From NCBI GenBank assembly GCA_938004235.1, contig CALKWL010000176.1:1-5946 (forward strand): a DNA stretch of 5,946 bases, written 5' to 3'. The notes below the pieces were generated by a model, which was given only the letters and a program-made list of their open reading frames with translations, did not search any database and was not told the origin of the DNA. Positions 4,995 to 5,946 of this stretch are shown here, one piece after another; position 1 is the first letter of the stretch, and each line of letters starts with the position of its first letter. Position numbers and translations under genes: made by a program. The DNA comes from an uncultured Gammaproteobacteria bacterium. GTDB taxonomy: Bacteria; Pseudomonadota; Gammaproteobacteria; Halothiobacillales; Halothiobacillaceae.

Positions 4995-5027
4995 CGAAGA
5001 TCAAGCACGCTAAATGGTTGATCTTCG
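4995..5027 (+). repeat. Element B hairpin with compensatory change versus A
   Basis: CGAAGATCAA (4995-5004) pairs perfectly with TTGATCTTCG (5018-5027). G4999-C5023 replaces C1399-G1423 of element A. Over the 55 aligned bases (1374-1428 and 4974-5028) I count seven differences, two of them this compensating pair. Confidence 0.85.
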
Positions 5028-5038
5028 GAGGCCGTCGC

Positions 5039-5109
5039 GGCTGGGCACCTCCATGTGCCCAGCCCTTCGGGGAACGCCAGGCGTTCCCTCGTTGCTCCTA
5101 GCAACGAGG
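5039..5109 (+). repeat. Three consecutive hairpins specific to element B
   Basis: GGCTGGGCAC (5039-5048) pairs with GTGCCCAGCC (5055-5064). GGGAACGC (5070-5077) pairs with GCGTTCCC (5081-5088). CCTCGTTGCT (5087-5096) pairs with AGCAACGAGG (5100-5109). CGTCGC (5033-5038) and GCGACG (5122-5127) can close them as a multi-branch loop. In A this region is reduced to one small imperfect hairpin (1435-1453). Confidence 0.85.
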
Positions 5110-5134
5110 TAGGCGTGCACGGCGACGAGGCGAG

Positions 5135-5164
5135 TTGAAAAATGGCATGAAAGCCCTTTTTCAA
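5135..5164 (+). repeat. Element B module 1 hairpin, second copy
   Basis: TTGAAAAA (5135-5142) pairs with TTTTTCAA (5157-5164) and GGC (5144-5146) with GCC (5153-5155) around ATGAAA. It is followed by CATCCTGTTAAGG. It is nearly the same as the hairpin at 4933-4961, so this module is repeated within one element. Confidence 0.82.
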
Positions 5165-5175
5165 CATCCTGTTAA

Positions 5176-5202
5176 GGAAGCTCTGATTTAATCAGGGCTT
5201 CC
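5176..5202 (+). repeat. Element B-specific 12-bp hairpin
   Basis: GGAAGCTCTGAT (5176-5187) pairs with ATCAGGGCTTCC (5191-5202) with one G·T pair around TTA. Nothing matching lies at this place in A, where GTTAAGG runs straight into the next CATGGATG hairpin. Confidence 0.82.
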
Positions 5203-5207
5203 TGTCC

Positions 5208-5223
5208 GGGGCATGGATGCCTC
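5208..5223 (+). promoter_or_regulatory. CATGGATG hairpin B-2, candidate CsrA/RsmA site
   Basis: GGGGCAT (5208-5214) pairs with ATGCCTC (5217-5223) with one G·T pair around GG. CATGGATG is at 5212-5219. CTGTC (5202-5206) and GACAG (5259-5263) could close a larger domain around it and the next hairpin. Confidence 0.55.
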
Positions 5224-5225
5224 GT

Positions 5226-5255
5226 CGCATCAATGACGCAAGTCATTGAAATGCG
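5226..5255 (+). repeat. Element B hairpin with GCAA tetraloop
   Basis: CGCAT (5226-5230) pairs with ATGCG (5251-5255) and CAATGAC (5231-5237) with GTCATTG (5242-5248), enclosing GCAA, a GNRA-type tetraloop. Two A bulge out at 5249-5250. The homologous A hairpin (1531-1558) has a different stem but the same GCAA. Confidence 0.82.
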
Positions 5256-5260
5256 CGAGA

Positions 5261-5324
5261 CAGCCCGGGAGTGAACGCGGACTTCGTCAGCTTCGCGTTA
5301 AGCTGGCGTAAGTCCGCCGGGCTG
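5261..5324 (+). repeat. Element B core stem with inverted copy of the core
   Basis: CAGCCCGG (5261-5268) pairs with CCGGGCTG (5317-5324). Inside, GCGGACTT (5277-5284) pairs with AAGTCCGC (5310-5317) and CAGCTT (5288-5293) with AAGCTG (5300-5305), joined by G·T, G-C and C-G pairs and one bulged T. The conserved GTGAACGCG (5271-5279) and AAGCTGGCGTAAG (5300-5312) are split by 20 extra bases, 5280-5299. Confidence 0.85.
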
Positions 5325-5330
5325 ATCGAG

Positions 5331-5362
5331 TCTGAATGAATCCACGGATGGATTCATTCAGA
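5331..5362 (+). promoter_or_regulatory. CACGGATG hairpin B-3 in the surE leader, candidate CsrA/RsmA site
   Basis: TCTGAATGAATCCA (5331-5344) pairs perfectly with TGGATTCATTCAGA (5349-5362), leaving CGGA as the loop. CACGGATG (5343-5350) matches CANGGANG. It ends 29 bases before the surE start. The following bases GAGTTTCCCC are not a T-run, so it is not a simple terminator. Confidence 0.65.
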
Positions 5363-5391
5363 GTTTCCCCAATTTAACAGCGTCCAATACC

Positions 5392-5902
5392 ATGAATATC
5401 CTGATTTCCAATGATGATGGCGTCTACTCGCCCGGGATTCGCGCACTTGCTGAGGCGATGAATTCTCTGGGGCGGGTGACGATTGTAGCGCCGGATCGAG
5501 ATCGCAGCGGGGCGAGCAATTCACTGACTCTGGCGCATCCCCTGCGCCCGCGCATGATTGAGCCAGATGTCTGGTCAGTGGACGGTACGCCGACGGATTG
5601 CGTGCATCTGGCGCTGACGGGGCTTTTGGACTTCAAACCGGATATTGTTATTTCCGGCATCAATCATGGCGCCAATATGGGCGATGATGTCTTGTATTCC
5701 GGTACGGTGGCCGCGGCGACTGAGGGACGTTCTCTGGGGTTTCCTGCGATTGCCCTGTCCATGGACGCGCATGAGCCGCAGCATTTAATCACCGCCGGGA
5801 ATGCAGCCAGGATTCTGGTGCAAAGCATTGTCTCGCATCCGTTGCCGCCCGATACCTTGTTGAACGTCAATATTCCGGATCGCCCATGGGGCGAAATCCT
5901 GG
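5392..5902 (+). CDS. surE: SurE 5'/3'-nucleotidase, N-terminal part, 3' end missing
   Basis: The first 170 residues of SurE, a metal-dependent nucleoside monophosphate phosphatase of about 250 residues that is linked to stress and stationary-phase survival. Metal-site residues are all in place: Asp8 and Asp9 in ISNDDGVYSPGI, Ser39 in PDRDRSGASNSLT, and Asn91 in the SGINHGANMGDDVLYSGT signature. VDGTPTDCVHLAL (63-75) and the NVNIPD strand also fit the family. Genomic sequence ends at about 5902; the residues after EILE (IGRASCRERV) are translated adapter, and the apparent stop there is false. No clear Shine-Dalgarno precedes the ATG, but the N-terminus fits the family exactly. Often pcm, nlpD and rpoS follow in gammaproteobacteria; they would lie beyond the edge. 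Confidence 0.97.
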
Positions 5903-5946
5903 AGATCGGAAGAGCGTCGTGTAGGGAAAGAGTGTAGATCTCGGTG
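5903..5946 (-). other. Illumina P5-side adapter (contamination)
   Basis: Not genomic. It begins AGATCGGAAGAGCGTCGTGT and continues through GTAGATCTCGGTG, the reverse complement of the TruSeq Read 1/P5 adapter. The first A could be an added A-tail or the last genomic base. It truncates surE and supplies a false 10-residue ending and stop codon. Confidence 0.98.

Larger units (their letters stand above)
4926..5362 (+). repeat. Structured intergenic element, copy B
   Basis: About 437 bases filling most of the space between the Smr gene and surE, homologous to element A and in the same orientation. It keeps A's module order: TTGAAAAA-type hairpin and CTGTTAA; CATGGATG hairpin followed by CACGAA; paired hairpin; AGGCGAGTTGAAAAA module and GTTAAGG; CATGGATG hairpin; GCAA hairpin; enclosed GTGAACGCG / AAGCTGGCGTAAG core; final CACGGATG hairpin. 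It is longer than A because of added hairpins at 5039-5109 and 5176-5202 and a 20-base insert at 5280-5299. No transposase or credible ORF is present. The minus-strand ORFs across A and B share the ending RASHPWLAL only because the repeat is shared. Confidence 0.88.

Noticed and set aside
1374..5362. CRISPR array
   Set aside because: The repeated hairpins differ in stem sequence and spacing and have no spacer-repeat regularity.

Overview
The window is a piece of a Pseudomonadota chromosome, most likely beta- or gammaproteobacterial, with synthetic Illumina adapter at both ends. The taxonomic guess rests on a six-subunit Rnf complex whose RnfC has a long charged, alanine-rich tail, an Smr-domain protein and a SurE nucleotidase; nothing seen fixes the genus. 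Real insert runs from about 48 to 5902. Bases 1-47 are the P7-side adapter with an index, and 5903-5946 are the P5-side adapter in reverse complement.

Layout on the + strand: the 3' end of rnfC (48-384) overlaps by ATGA a small membrane-protein gene (381-707). A possible 14-codon mini-ORF (707-751) bridges this to an alpha/beta hydrolase (748-1347). A structured non-coding element (element A, about 1333-1689) follows, then rnfD, rnfG and rnfE (1713-4050), which overlap by ATGA at both joints. An Smr-domain gene runs convergently on the minus strand (4792-4205). A second copy of the structured element (element B, about 4926-5362) lies between it and the 5' part of surE (5392-5902), which is cut by the adapter.

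The Rnf genes encode the membrane-bound ferredoxin:NAD+ oxidoreductase (Rsx in E. coli). RnfD and RnfG both show the threonine sites for covalent FMN. RnfE has the two membrane cysteines that, with RnfA, hold the membrane [2Fe-2S] centre. The usual rnfC-rnfD junction is split here by the membrane protein, the hydrolase and element A.

The most interesting content is the pair of structured elements. They share the same order of modules and the same orientation, but differ in length and sequence. Several stems differ in sequence yet stay paired, including one clean C-G to G-C compensatory change. Each copy carries three hairpins whose loop reads CAYGGATG. All six match CANGGANG, the loop consensus of CsrA/RsmA-family binding sites, and all lie on the same strand. 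They look like an undescribed family of RNA-level elements that could bind or titrate CsrA, or act as leaders of rnfD and surE. That role is inference; the structure and repetition are visible directly.
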